A stretch of 64,000 bases of DNA from JAIBJN01 sp963775395 (GTDB taxonomy: Bacteria > Actinomycetota > Thermoleophilia > Gaiellales > Gaiellaceae), in assembly GCA_963775395.1 (NCBI GenBank), contig CAVZIX010000014.1, forward strand, positions 248,001 to 312,000, written 5' to 3'. Shown in pieces: positions 28,078 to 36,161 of the stretch. Each line of letters opens with the position of its first letter. The stretch's first letter is position 1. Made by a program: the position numbers and the translations under genes. The notes under the pieces were generated by a model. The model made no database searches, was not told the origin of the DNA, and saw only the letters and a program-made list of their open reading frames with translations.

Positions 28078-29541
28078 TTGCTGGAAGGCTCCCGCGTGGA
28101 GGCTCGTGCTCTCCCGGTCCGGGCCCGTGCCCGGAGCGCCGTCGCACGCACGCGGCGGATCCAGGGCTGGACCCGTGCCTGCCTGGGAGTCGACGCCCTC
28201 ATGCTCTTTGCGGCGGTCCTCGTCGCGGATCTCGGCGCCCCCCGGGCCGGCGTCCCTTCGACCCCTGCGCTCTGGCTGATCGCGTTCCCGATCCTGGCCT
28301 TCGTCTTCATGGCGATCCGCGGCATGTACCGGCCGCGGATCTTCCTGCGCGTGCTGGACGACCTGCGCATCGCGGTCACCGCGACGGCGCTTGCGGCGAT
28401 GATCATCCTCTCGCTGCGCGTCCTGGTGCACGACGACCCCTGGGTGGCCGCGCAGACGGCCCGCATCTGGGCCTTTGCCACCGTCTACCTGCTGGCGGGG
28501 CGCGTCGTCCTCTCCTGGGGTGAGCTGCGGGCCCGCCGCCGCGGCGAGTCCGTGCGCCCGACCCTCGTCGTCGGCGCCGGCCACGTCGGTCGGCTGACCG
28601 CGAAGCGGCTGCTGGACCATCCCGAGCTCGGCCTGCGGCCCGTGGGATTCCTGGACAAGGAGCCTCGGGCGGTGGCGAACGACAACGGCCTGCCCGTCCT
28701 GGGCGCGAGCTGGGACCTCGACCGAGTCGTCGCCGAGCACGGCGTCAAGCACGTGGTCCTCTCGTTCTCGACCGCGCCGCGGAGCGTGCTCCTCAACGTG
28801 CTCAAGCGCTGCCAGGAGCTCGGCGTCGAGGTCTCGATGGTGCCGCGTTTCTACGAGAAGGTCGTCGGCCACATCGGGATCGAGTACCTCGGCGGCCTTC
28901 CGCTCATGACTGCGCAGCCGACGAACCCCCGCAGCTGGCAGTTCGCGATCAAGTACACGGTCGACCGGCTCGTCGCCGCGCTGCTGCTCGTGATCGTCTC
29001 GCCGGTGCTGCTGGCCGCCTCGCTCGCCGTCCGGGCGAGCATGGGGCGCCCGATCTTCTTCCGGCAGGCGCGCGCTGGCCTCGATGGCAAGGTCTTCGAG
29101 ATTCTCAAGCTTCGCTCGATGCGCCCACCGTGCGCAGAGACGGGCGGCGCCGGCGAGCTTCTGCCGGACACGGCGCCCGGAGGCGTCGAGGGTATCGACA
29201 GGCGCACGCGCGTCGGCACCTTCCTGCGGCGGACGTCGATCGACGAGCTCCCGCAGCTCTGGAACGTCCTGCGCGGCGAGATGAGCCTGGTCGGCCCGCG
29301 CCCGGAGCGGCCCGAGTACGTCGCCCTCTTCAGCGACCAGATCGACCGGTACGGAGAGCGCCATCGCGTGAAGTCGGGGATCACCGGGTGGGCGCAGGTG
29401 CACGGCCTCCGCGGCCAGACGTCCCTGGCCGACCGCGTCGAGTGGGACAACTACTACATCGAGAACTGGTCCCTCTGGCTCGACGTGAAGATCCTTCTCC
29501 TCACGATCATCGCGATCGTGCGGCCCTCGCCGGCCGAGTAA
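28078..29541 (+). CDS. Polyprenyl glycosylphosphotransferase (WbaP/WcaJ-like)
   Basis: The 487-residue membrane protein should transfer a sugar-1-phosphate to undecaprenyl phosphate, the first committed step of repeat-unit assembly. Four N-terminal helices are followed by a nucleotide-binding-like domain (TLVVGAGHVGRLTAKRLL, VGFLDKEP). The C-terminal catalytic domain has PIFFRQARAGLDGKVFEILKLRSM (cited in parts), RTSIDELPQLWNVLRGEMSLVGPRPE and KSGITGWAQVHGLRGQT. TTG start at 28078, 15 bp after the LPFTG gene, so the two are probably co-transcribed. Confidence 0.92.
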   Translation: MLEGSRVEARALPVRARARSAVARTRRIQGWTRACLGVDALMLFAAVLVADLGAPRAGVPSTPALWLIAFPILAFVFMAIRGMYRPRIFLRVLDDLRIAVTATALAAMIILSLRVLVHDDPWVAAQTARIWAFATVYLLAGRVVLSWGELRARRRGESVRPTLVVGAGHVGRLTAKRLLDHPELGLRPVGFLDKEPRAVANDNGLPVLGASWDLDRVVAEHGVKHVVLSFSTAPRSVLLNVLKRCQELGVEVSMVPRFYEKVVGHIGIEYLGGLPLMTAQPTNPRSWQFAIKYTVDRLVAALLLVIVSPVLLAASLAVRASMGRPIFFRQARAGLDGKVFEILKLRSMRPPCAETGGAGELLPDTAPGGVEGIDRRTRVGTFLRRTSIDELPQLWNVLRGEMSLVGPRPERPEYVALFSDQIDRYGERHRVKSGITGWAQVHGLRGQTSLADRVEWDNYYIENWSLWLDVKILLLTIIAIVRPSPAE

Positions 29542-29903
29542 CCACACCAAGTAACAAAGTGGTACCTGCCGCCGGGGCGTTCGGCCTGGTCGGGTCTAAC
29601 CCTTCGGTCAGTACCCAAAAGGGGTACGTGGCGCTTACGTGCGAAGCACGACCTGCGGCAAGGGGAGGCAATGAGGGGAATCGCTCGAACCGTGGTGCCG
29701 GCCGCGACGCGCGACATCGCCGTTGCGCCGGTTCTGCCGGCGCGCCTCAGTTCGCAGGAAGCGTGGGCTCCGCGCGTCCCCGCGCGACGACGCCCACGCG
29801 CTCGCCCGTCTTGCTGGGGTCGGGCGAGTCGCCACGGTTGGGGGGCGTCGCCGGCGGCTCGGGCGGCGTCCCCCTCCGTGGGCTCCTCGGCTTTAGGAGG
29901 GAG
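29542..29903 (+). other. 362-bp gap with hairpins, no convincing gene
   Basis: GTACCC AAAAG GGGTAC (29611-29627) and CGTGC GAA GCACG (29638-29650) are perfect short hairpins, followed by a strong AAGGGGAGG. An ATG at 29671 opens 85 codons, but the product is Arg/Ala/Pro-rich noise without domain features, and the Shine-Dalgarno spacing is too short. The hairpins could end the polysaccharide transcript or be an RNA element. I do not call a gene here. Confidence 0.4.
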
Positions 29904-30734
29904 CTACGCGGCCCGGGCGAGCAGGTAGACGCTCGCCAGCCCCGCCCATTCGCCGTACGGCTCGAGGAGCTTGCGGGTGTCCTCCGTCTCCGCCCGCCGG
30001 CCGAGCAGCGCCGCGCAGAGCTTGATGAGGCTCAGGTCGCCGACGAGGCCGTGCTCGTAGCGGCCGAGCCCCTGGAGGCAGACGACGCCCGCCGACCACG
30101 GGCCCAGCCCGCGCTCGCGCTCGATGCGCGCGACCGCCGTGTGCGTCTCGACGCCGTGCAGGCGCTCCACGTCCCATTCGCGTGAGAGCCGGATGAGGGC
30201 GTTGGCCTTGCGGGCGACGAGACCCTCGCGCGCGAGATGCGACGGGGAGCTTCCGCCGAAGGTCGTCCGCGTCGGAGGTAGGAGGAGGTCTCCGCAGGGC
30301 GTCGCCGACCTGCGCAGGAGCCGCGCTTCCAGGTCCCGCGCTGCGCGTGCCTGGATCAGCTGGCCGCACACGGCCTTCAGGAGGGCGTGCGTGACCGTCG
30401 CGGTCCGCAGCGGCCGCAAGCCGCGGAGCCGTCGCACAGCCCGCCCGATGAGCGGGTCGTCGGCGAAGCGGCGGAGGAACGGCTCGTGGTCGTCGTCGAC
30501 GGCGAGCACGAAGCGGAGCTTGGCCAGAGCAGCCTCCGGCTGTTCGCCTTCGATGCTGACCGCGAGCGTGCCGTCCGGCCTCTGGTGCACGCGGGCCAGC
30601 GCGGCACTGCCGTCGGCTTCGAGCGCAACCGTCAGGACACCGTCCCGGAGCCGGCGCGTCGTGTCGCTCCTCATCCTCGCCGAGAGCGCAAGGGAGTAGG
30701 GCGGACGCGGCACGATCGTCGTCTCGAACGGCAC
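29904..30734 (-). CDS. DNA-3-methyladenine glycosylase, AlkA-like (HhH-GPD)
   Basis: The 276-residue protein removes alkylated bases from DNA. The C-terminal half is an HhH-GPD domain: LLKAVCGQLIQARAARDLE, then ERERGLGPWSAGVVCLQGLG (helix-hairpin-helix) and the catalytic Asp in VGDLSLIK. The N-terminal part (TIVPRPPYSLALSARM) fits the AlkA N-terminal domain. No iron-sulfur cysteines are seen. It is close to, but on the opposite strand from, the polysaccharide cluster, and seems to be a lone gene. Confidence 0.82.
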   Translation of the reverse strand: MPFETTIVPRPPYSLALSARMRSDTTRRLRDGVLTVALEADGSAALARVHQRPDGTLAVSIEGEQPEAALAKLRFVLAVDDDHEPFLRRFADDPLIGRAVRRLRGLRPLRTATVTHALLKAVCGQLIQARAARDLEARLLRRSATPCGDLLLPPTRTTFGGSSPSHLAREGLVARKANALIRLSREWDVERLHGVETHTAVARIERERGLGPWSAGVVCLQGLGRYEHGLVGDLSLIKLCAALLGRRAETEDTRKLLEPYGEWAGLASVYLLARAA

Positions 30735-30765
30735 GCCGCGAGACTAACGAGACCGGGGGCCGGCG

Positions 30766-31305
30766 TCAGCTTCGGTGGCCGAACTCGGCCGCCACGATGG
30801 TCACGTCGTCCCAGGACCGGTAGTACCCGGCGGGCTCGTCGACGTGCACCGCGGCGACCCCGATGTAGCGCCACGCCGGGTTCAGGATGTTCGCGCGGTG
30901 CCCGGGGCTGTCCATCCAGTTCGCGACCGTCCGGCTCGCGGAGATGTCAGGGGCGCCCCAGGCGAGGTTCTCGCCGGCGCTCCAGGCGCGGTAGCCGGGG
31001 CCGGGCCAGTACCAGCGGATCCAGGTCGAGAAGGGCGTCCAGGCCCGGTCTCGCTGCGGCGTGTAGAGGTCGTGGCGGAAATAGCTCGACGCGCCCATCG
31101 ACCGCGCGTGGCGGTTGGCCGCGTCGTTCAGGCGCTTCGCGACCGTGAGGGTGCGGAGACCGCGCGACGCCCGGATGGAGTTGATCCGCTGGACGATGCT
31201 CGGCTCGAGCGGGTTGCGCTCGCTGACCGTGACGGCGCCCGCCGACGGCGCGAGCGCGAGAACTGCAAGGGCAACAGCGGCCGCAGTGTAGACCTTCCCT
31301 CCCAT
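30766..31305 (-). CDS. Secreted CAP/SCP-domain protein
   Basis: The ATG at 31305 gives 179 residues beginning with a signal peptide (MGGKVYTAAAVALAVLALAP, cleavage near AGAV). The rest is a CAP domain: IVQRINSIRASRGLRTLTV, NRHARSMGASSYFRHD, AWSAGENLAWG, VANWMDSPGHRANILNPAW and YIGVAAV. The conserved His and Glu positions are present. CAP proteins are extracellular; the bacterial function is mostly unknown. The open frame continues upstream to 31362, but that would bury the signal peptide. Confidence 0.85.
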   Translation of the reverse strand: MGGKVYTAAAVALAVLALAPSAGAVTVSERNPLEPSIVQRINSIRASRGLRTLTVAKRLNDAANRHARSMGASSYFRHDLYTPQRDRAWTPFSTWIRWYWPGPGYRAWSAGENLAWGAPDISASRTVANWMDSPGHRANILNPAWRYIGVAAVHVDEPAGYYRSWDDVTIVAAEFGHRS

Positions 31306-31368
31306 ACTCAAAAGATCGGTCGTTTCCAGGACTTCTGCGTCCCCCAACGGAGGCACCCCCAATGCACC

Positions 31369-31385
31369 GTTCGCCCCCGGTGAAA
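31369..31385 (+). promoter_or_regulatory. Possible ClgR-type operator upstream of clpC
   Basis: GTTCGC-N5-GTGAAA lies 115 bp before clpC. It resembles the actinobacterial ClgR operator core (GTTCGC-N5-GCG) found before clp genes, with one mismatch in the right half. No clgR gene is in the window. Suggestive only. Confidence 0.25.
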
Positions 31386-31499
31386 TTGAGCCTCAAAAGC
31401 CTTCGTCGCAGAGCCGATACGGACCCCATGGCGCACTCGGGGAGTCCTGACCGGTTCGGTACCATAGGTCCGGCTGTCGACCGGAAAGGACGCTGAAGC

Positions 31500-34031
31500 T
31501 TGTTCGAACGCTTCACCGAGAGGGCCCGTCAGGTCGTCGTCCTCGCACAGGACGAGGCCAGAGCGCTGAAGCACAACTACATCGGCACCGAGCACATCCT
31601 GCTCGGCCTCCTGCGCGAGGAGGAAGGCCTGGCAGCGCGGGTGCTCGAGAGCCTCGACATCACCGTCGAGGAGGTCCGTGCCCAGGTCGCGCGCATCGTC
31701 GGCCAGGGCGACGAGGTGACGACCGGCCAGATCCCGTTCACGCCGCGCGCGAAGAAGGTGCTCGAGCTCGCGCTGCGCGAGGCGCTCTCATTGGGACACA
31801 ACTACATCGGCACCGAGCACATCCTGCTCGGGCTCGTGCGTGAGAACGAGGGCGTCGCGGCGCGCATCCTGCTCGACTTCGACGCCGACGCCGAGAAGAT
31901 TCGCAACGAGATCATCCGCATGCTCTCCGGCCCCGGCCGGCGCCAGCAGGGCGGCGGCGCCGCGGCCGGCGAGAAGACCAAGAGCTCCAAGCTGCTCGAC
32001 CAGTTCGGCCGCAACCTGACCAAGCTCGCGGCCGAGTCGAAGCTCGACCCGGTGGTCGGGCGCCAGACCGAGATCGAGCGCGTGATGCAGATCCTGTCGC
32101 GCCGCACGAAGAACAACCCGGTCCTCATCGGTGAGCCCGGCGTCGGCAAGACCGCCGTCGTCGAGGGCCTCGCCGCGCGCATCTCGGCGAACCAGGTGCC
32201 CGAGCTCCTGAAGAACAAGCAGATCTACACGCTCGACCTGGCCGCGCTCGTAGCGGGGTCGAAGTACCGCGGCGAGTTCGAGGAGCGCCTGAAGAAGGTG
32301 ATGAAGGAGATCACCCAGCGCGGCGACATCATCCTGTTCATCGACGAGCTGCACAACCTCGTCGGCGCCGGCGCGGCCGAGGGCGCGATCGACGCGGCCT
32401 CGATCCTCAAGCCGGCGCTCGCGCGCGGGGAGCTCCAGACGATCGGCGCGACGACGCTCGACGAGTACCGCAAGTACCTCGAGCGCGACGCAGCCCTCGA
32501 GCGCCGCTTCCAGCAGATCCGCGTCGACGAGCCTTCGGTGGACGACACCGTCCAGATCCTGCGCGGCCTCCGCGACCGCTACGAGGCGCACCATCGCTGC
32601 ACGATCACCGACGAGGCCCTCCGCGCCTCGGCGGTCCTCGCCGACCGCTACATCCAGGACCGGCACCTGCCGGACAAGGCCATCGACCTCATCGACGAGG
32701 CGGCTTCCCGGATGCGGATCAAGACCATGACCGCTCCGCCGCGCTACCGCGAGCTCGAGGACGAGATCGAGAAGGTGCGCGAGGAGAAGGAGAAGGCGAT
32801 CGAGGACCAGGAGTTCGAGAAGGCTGCGAACCTCCGCGACAAGGAGCGCAAGCTCACGCAGAAGAAGCGCGAGCTCGAGGAGAAGTGGCGCAGCTCAGAG
32901 GAGGTCGAGCAGCCCGAGATCGGCGAGGAGGAGATCGCCGACATCGTCTCCATGTGGACGGGCATCCCCGTCTTCAAGCTCACGGAGGCCGAGTCGCAGA
33001 AGCTCATCCGCATGGAGGAGGAGCTCCACAAGCGCGTCATCGGCCAGGACCAGGCCATCGTCGCCGTCTCCAAGTCGATCCGCCGCGCGCGCGCGGGGAT
33101 CAAGGATCCCAAGCGCCCGACCGGCTCGTTCATCTTCCTCGGCCCCTCGGGCGTCGGGAAGACCGAGCTCGCGCGCACGCTCGCCGAGTTCCTCTTCGGC
33201 GACGAGGACGCGATGATCCAGGTGGACATGTCGGAGTACATGGAGAAGCACTCCGTGTCCCGGCTCGTCGGCTCGCCCCCGGGCTACATCGGCTACGACG
33301 AGGGCGGCCAGCTCACCGAGGCCGTGCGCCGCAAGCCGTACTCGGTCGTCCTCCTCGACGAGATCGAGAAGGCCCACCCGGACGTCTTCAACATCCTCCT
33401 CCAGATCCTCGAGGACGGGAAGCTGACGGACGCCCAGGGCCGGAAGGTCGACTTCCGCAACACGATCGTGATCATGACGTCGAACATCGGCGCGGCCACG
33501 ATCTCCAAGAACCAGTCCCTCGGCTTTTCCGTGGGCGACGACACCGGCCTCTCGTACGAGGAGATGAAGGATCGGATCATGGGCGAGCTCAAGAAGGTCT
33601 TCCGCCCCGAGCTCCTCAACCGCATCGACGAGGTCATCGTCTTCCACAAGCTGACGAAGGACGAGATCAAGGTGATCGTCGACCTGATGATGAAGCGGCT
33701 GAAGGAGCAGATGGTCGAGCACGAGGCCGCCATCGAGCTCACGGAGCCGGCGAAGGAGCTGCTGGTCGAGAAGGGCTACGACCCAGCCATGGGCGCGAGG
33801 CCGCTGCGCCGAGCGATCCAGCGCTTCATCGAGGACCCGCTCGCCGACTTCGTGCTGGGGCGCTCGATCAAGCCCGGCTCGACGATCGTCGTCGACGCCA
33901 AGGAAGGCGAGGAGGGCGTCGACATCGCGATCGTCGAGGGCGAGCCTCCCGCAGAGCCCGAGAAGGTCACCGTCCCCGCCGAGGAGCCTGCGGCGGAGGC
34001 GGACGTCGACGAGCCCTCCGACGACGAGTAG
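31500..34031 (+). CDS. clpC: ATP-dependent Clp protease ATPase subunit ClpC
   Basis: ClpC unfolds proteins and feeds them to ClpP. The 843-residue protein has an N-domain made of two repeats (each with HNYIGTEHILLGL), a first AAA module with GEPGVGKTAVVEG, a UVR/middle region (EKEKAIEDQEFEKAANLRDKE) and a second AAA module with GPSGVGKTELARTLAE, and a tail rich in Glu, Pro and Ala. Length and order fit the family. TTG start at 31500, preceded by GGAAAGGA. No ctsR-mcsAB genes are next to it, as usual in actinobacteria. Confidence 0.97.
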   Translation: MFERFTERARQVVVLAQDEARALKHNYIGTEHILLGLLREEEGLAARVLESLDITVEEVRAQVARIVGQGDEVTTGQIPFTPRAKKVLELALREALSLGHNYIGTEHILLGLVRENEGVAARILLDFDADAEKIRNEIIRMLSGPGRRQQGGGAAAGEKTKSSKLLDQFGRNLTKLAAESKLDPVVGRQTEIERVMQILSRRTKNNPVLIGEPGVGKTAVVEGLAARISANQVPELLKNKQIYTLDLAALVAGSKYRGEFEERLKKVMKEITQRGDIILFIDELHNLVGAGAAEGAIDAASILKPALARGELQTIGATTLDEYRKYLERDAALERRFQQIRVDEPSVDDTVQILRGLRDRYEAHHRCTITDEALRASAVLADRYIQDRHLPDKAIDLIDEAASRMRIKTMTAPPRYRELEDEIEKVREEKEKAIEDQEFEKAANLRDKERKLTQKKRELEEKWRSSEEVEQPEIGEEEIADIVSMWTGIPVFKLTEAESQKLIRMEEELHKRVIGQDQAIVAVSKSIRRARAGIKDPKRPTGSFIFLGPSGVGKTELARTLAEFLFGDEDAMIQVDMSEYMEKHSVSRLVGSPPGYIGYDEGGQLTEAVRRKPYSVVLLDEIEKAHPDVFNILLQILEDGKLTDAQGRKVDFRNTIVIMTSNIGAATISKNQSLGFSVGDDTGLSYEEMKDRIMGELKKVFRPELLNRIDEVIVFHKLTKDEIKVIVDLMMKRLKEQMVEHEAAIELTEPAKELLVEKGYDPAMGARPLRRAIQRFIEDPLADFVLGRSIKPGSTIVVDAKEGEEGVDIAIVEGEPPAEPEKVTVPAEEPAAEADVDEPSDDE

Positions 34032-34034
34032 CTG

Positions 34035-34859
34035 CTAGCGGTGGCTCGGCAGCGCTGGGTCCAGCAGTCCGCGTTCGTTCAACCAGCTCCTGAGCGGCAC
34101 CTCGTCCTCGCCTGGTAGCCAGTAGCCGAGCTCGCTGGCGGCGTGGCCGAGGAGCTGCAGCCGCAGCGGGGAGAGGAGCGCGGGGTCGATGCCGTCTCGG
34201 CGGCCGTTCTCTCGGGGCCGGATCCAGCGGTAGGTGTAGCCGACGAAGAGCGCCTTGCGCGTCACGGCGGACGTGTTCTCCCCTCGTGCGTGCCAGAGCC
34301 TTCGGTCGAACACGACGGCGGAGCCCGACGGCGCCAGAACCGGCACAGCGCCCGGCGGCTCGTCGAAGCCGAGCTCGGGCCGCTCCGGCCGCGGGAGCGT
34401 GTTCCGTAGATGGCTCCCGGGAATGACAGTGAGGTTGCCGCGGTCAGCCTCGCTGAGGTCCGTGAGGAAGTACGCCACCTTGGCCGAGAGTCGCGGACGC
34501 GTCGGCTCGGTCTCGACTTCGAGGTTCTGGCGTCCGCCGTCCTGGTGCCAGAGCCAGCGAGGCCTGACAGGGTCACCAGCGGGCGGATGAACGTCGAGAT
34601 GGCAGTGGTACGCGTAGATGTTCCACCCCAAGAGGCCTGCCGTCGCTGCGAGCGGCCCTGGGAGGTCGATCAGCTCCAGAAATGCAGGGTCCCGGTGGAG
34701 GAAGTCCAGGAGGTGGAGCGAGCCGTCCGGGCCAAGGCTTCCGGCGGCCCGCTCCTCCTCGTAGACCCGGTCGACCCCGTCCAGCAGCCGGTTCAGCAGT
34801 TCGCCTCCGAGCACGCCTTCCAGGACGAGAAAGCCGTCGCGTTCCAGTTCGGCGTGCAT
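34035..34859 (-). CDS. PhyH-family Fe(II)/2-oxoglutarate dioxygenase
   Basis: The 274-residue protein has the phytanoyl-CoA dioxygenase pattern: N-terminal ELERDGFLVLEGVL, the iron-binding HxD in WLWHQDGG, LTVIPGSHLRNTLPRP, and the distal His in VVFDRRLWHARGENTS, followed by the Arg of RKALFVGYTYRW that would bind 2-oxoglutarate. Substrate unknown. The ATG at 34859 begins the recognisable domain; the open frame extends far upstream, but as an antisense shadow. It is convergent with clpC and divergent from the AhpD-like gene (63 bp between starts). Confidence 0.87.
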   Translation of the reverse strand: MHAELERDGFLVLEGVLGGELLNRLLDGVDRVYEEERAAGSLGPDGSLHLLDFLHRDPAFLELIDLPGPLAATAGLLGWNIYAYHCHLDVHPPAGDPVRPRWLWHQDGGRQNLEVETEPTRPRLSAKVAYFLTDLSEADRGNLTVIPGSHLRNTLPRPERPELGFDEPPGAVPVLAPSGSAVVFDRRLWHARGENTSAVTRKALFVGYTYRWIRPRENGRRDGIDPALLSPLRLQLLGHAASELGYWLPGEDEVPLRSWLNERGLLDPALPSHR

Positions 34860-34922
34860 GCCGCTTCTACGGCGGTCGTCCGTTTCGAGGTCCCGGCGCG
34901 CGGCCTGTGGCAGACTCGCGTC

Positions 34923-35312
34923 ATGCCGCTGATCGAGTACGAGGACGCCTCGCCCGAGGTTCGGGCCGTCTACGACGACATCATGGAGACCCGGCAGGTC
35001 GACTGGGTCAACAACTTCTGGAAGGCGCTCGCGGTCGACCCGGTCTCTCTCCGGCGCACCTGGGAGTCCGTGAAGGAGGTCATGGCTCCGGGCGCGCTCG
35101 ACCCGCTGACGAAGGAGCTTCTCTACGTGGCCGTCTCGGTCACGAACGGCTGCGAGTACTGCATCGCCTCGCACACGGCCTCGGCCCGCAAGAAGGGCAT
35201 GACCGACGAGCAGCTCGCCGAGCTCCTGGCGGTGGTCGGGATGGCGAACGAGACGAACGCGCTCGCGACCGGCTACGGCGTGCCCGTCGACGACGCCTTT
35301 CGCCGGGAATAG
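34923..35312 (+). CDS. Carboxymuconolactone decarboxylase/AhpD-like protein
   Basis: The 129-residue protein has the CMD core TKELLYVAVSVTNGCEYCIASHTASARKKG (cited in part: NGCEYCIASH), with the CxxC pair and following His used in AhpD-type peroxidase-reductase chemistry. QLAELLAVVGMANETNALA follows. It is probably a small alkylhydroperoxide-related redox enzyme. ATG at 34923; CAGACT at short distance upstream may be the -10. A perfect terminator follows directly. Confidence 0.85.
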   Translation: MPLIEYEDASPEVRAVYDDIMETRQVDWVNNFWKALAVDPVSLRRTWESVKEVMAPGALDPLTKELLYVAVSVTNGCEYCIASHTASARKKGMTDEQLAELLAVVGMANETNALATGYGVPVDDAFRRE

Positions 35313-35314
35313 AG

Positions 35315-35339
35315 AAGGCGGCCCTTGCGGGCCGCCTTT
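35315..35339. terminator. Bidirectional intrinsic terminator
   Basis: AAGGCGGCCC (35315-35324) and GGGCCGCCTT (35329-35338) form a perfect 10-bp stem with a TTGC loop. There are T residues on the plus side and A residues at the start, so it can stop both the AhpD-like gene (ends 35312) and the opposing gene (ends 35344). Confidence 0.85.
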
Positions 35340-35343
35340 CGTG

Positions 35344-36017
35344 TTAGCTCGTCCGCTCGTCCGGAGCGTCCGGCGGAGGTGTCGGAGGCTCCGCGGCGGG
35401 AGCCGGGGGAGGCGGCTCGGGCGACGGCGCGGGGGGAGGAGGAGTCGGGTCGGGCGCGCGGCGGAGGTGGAGTTGGGTCGGGCGCCGCAGGCGGTCGGGG
35501 TCGGCTCGGGTGCCGGCTCGGGATCCGGTGTGGTCGCGGTGGTCCCGGCCGTGCTCGTGGTGGCGGCGTCCTTCATGCCCGAGGCTTCGCTTCTGAGCGA
35601 GTCGACGCCGCCCGCCTCCTGCACGTTCATCCATGCCCCGATCGCGACGATCGCGGCCAGCACGAGCCCGATGTAGGCCCAGAAGGCGGTGTAGTCGTCG
35701 GCCAGAACCTTGATGAACGCGAAGACCAGGATGGTCGCTGCGATCACCGCTCCGAGCATGGCGTCCGAGATGGGCAGTCGAAGGTCGACGCCCGCAAGGC
35801 GCGCGACGAGCCAGGCGACGAGCGCGACGGTGAGGAGCCCGAGCAGGATGCCCCAGAAGCCATGCCACGCGTTCCAGCTGAAACCGGTGTCGATCGTCAC
35901 GCCCTCCTCGACTTCGATGTCGAAGTCCTGCCAGGGGAGGAATGTGTCGACCAGCAGCAGCAGCCCGGCCACGAACATGATCTGACTGCCGCGCGAGAGC
36001 GCGTTGAACCTTTCCAA
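35344..36017 (-). CDS. Membrane protein with Pro-rich tail; frame broken in this sequence
   Basis: TTG at 36017 follows a strong AGAAGGAGG with 7-nt spacing. The N-terminal frame encodes four membrane helices (IMFVAGLLLLVDTFLPW, GFWGILLGLLTVALVAWLVA, AVIAATILVFAFI, AYIGLVLAAIVAIGAWM). Past TTATTPDPEPAPEPTPTA it loses coding character and would run unstopped through the terminator into the PhyH frame. The Pro-rich tail (PTPPPPAPSPEPPPPAPA) and a TAA at 35344, just before the terminator, are in another frame. The total, 674 nt, is not a multiple of 3. An imperfect 28-bp tandem duplication around 35435-35490 explains part of the change. Function unknown. Confidence 0.65.
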
Positions 36018-36146
36018 GGCTCGGCCTCCTTCTAGAAATGATGTGCGGAGCGGTTTTCCGTCAGGGACGGCCGAATCCTCCCTGCCTCGTGCATCTCGGC
36101 GCGGTCCAGCTACGAAACCGCGCGCTTCGGCGTCGGACCGCCTCCA

Positions 36147-36152
36147 TAGACT
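36147..36152 (+). promoter_or_regulatory. Candidate -10 box of radA (TAGACT)
   Basis: TAGACT ends 9 nt before the radA ATG with no Shine-Dalgarno sequence between, as at lysS and 25625. Near-leaderless transcription is suggested. Confidence 0.4.
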
Positions 36153-36161
36153 GGTTCGCCC

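Noticed and set aside
29671..29928. 85-codon frame after the sugar transferase as a gene
   Set aside because: Arg/Ala/Pro-rich translation, poor Shine-Dalgarno spacing and no domain; it also runs into the opposite AlkA-like gene.
31571..31832. Two copies of a sequence encoding HNYIGTEHILLGL as a DNA repeat
   Set aside because: These are the two normal repeats of the Clp N-domain at the start of clpC.
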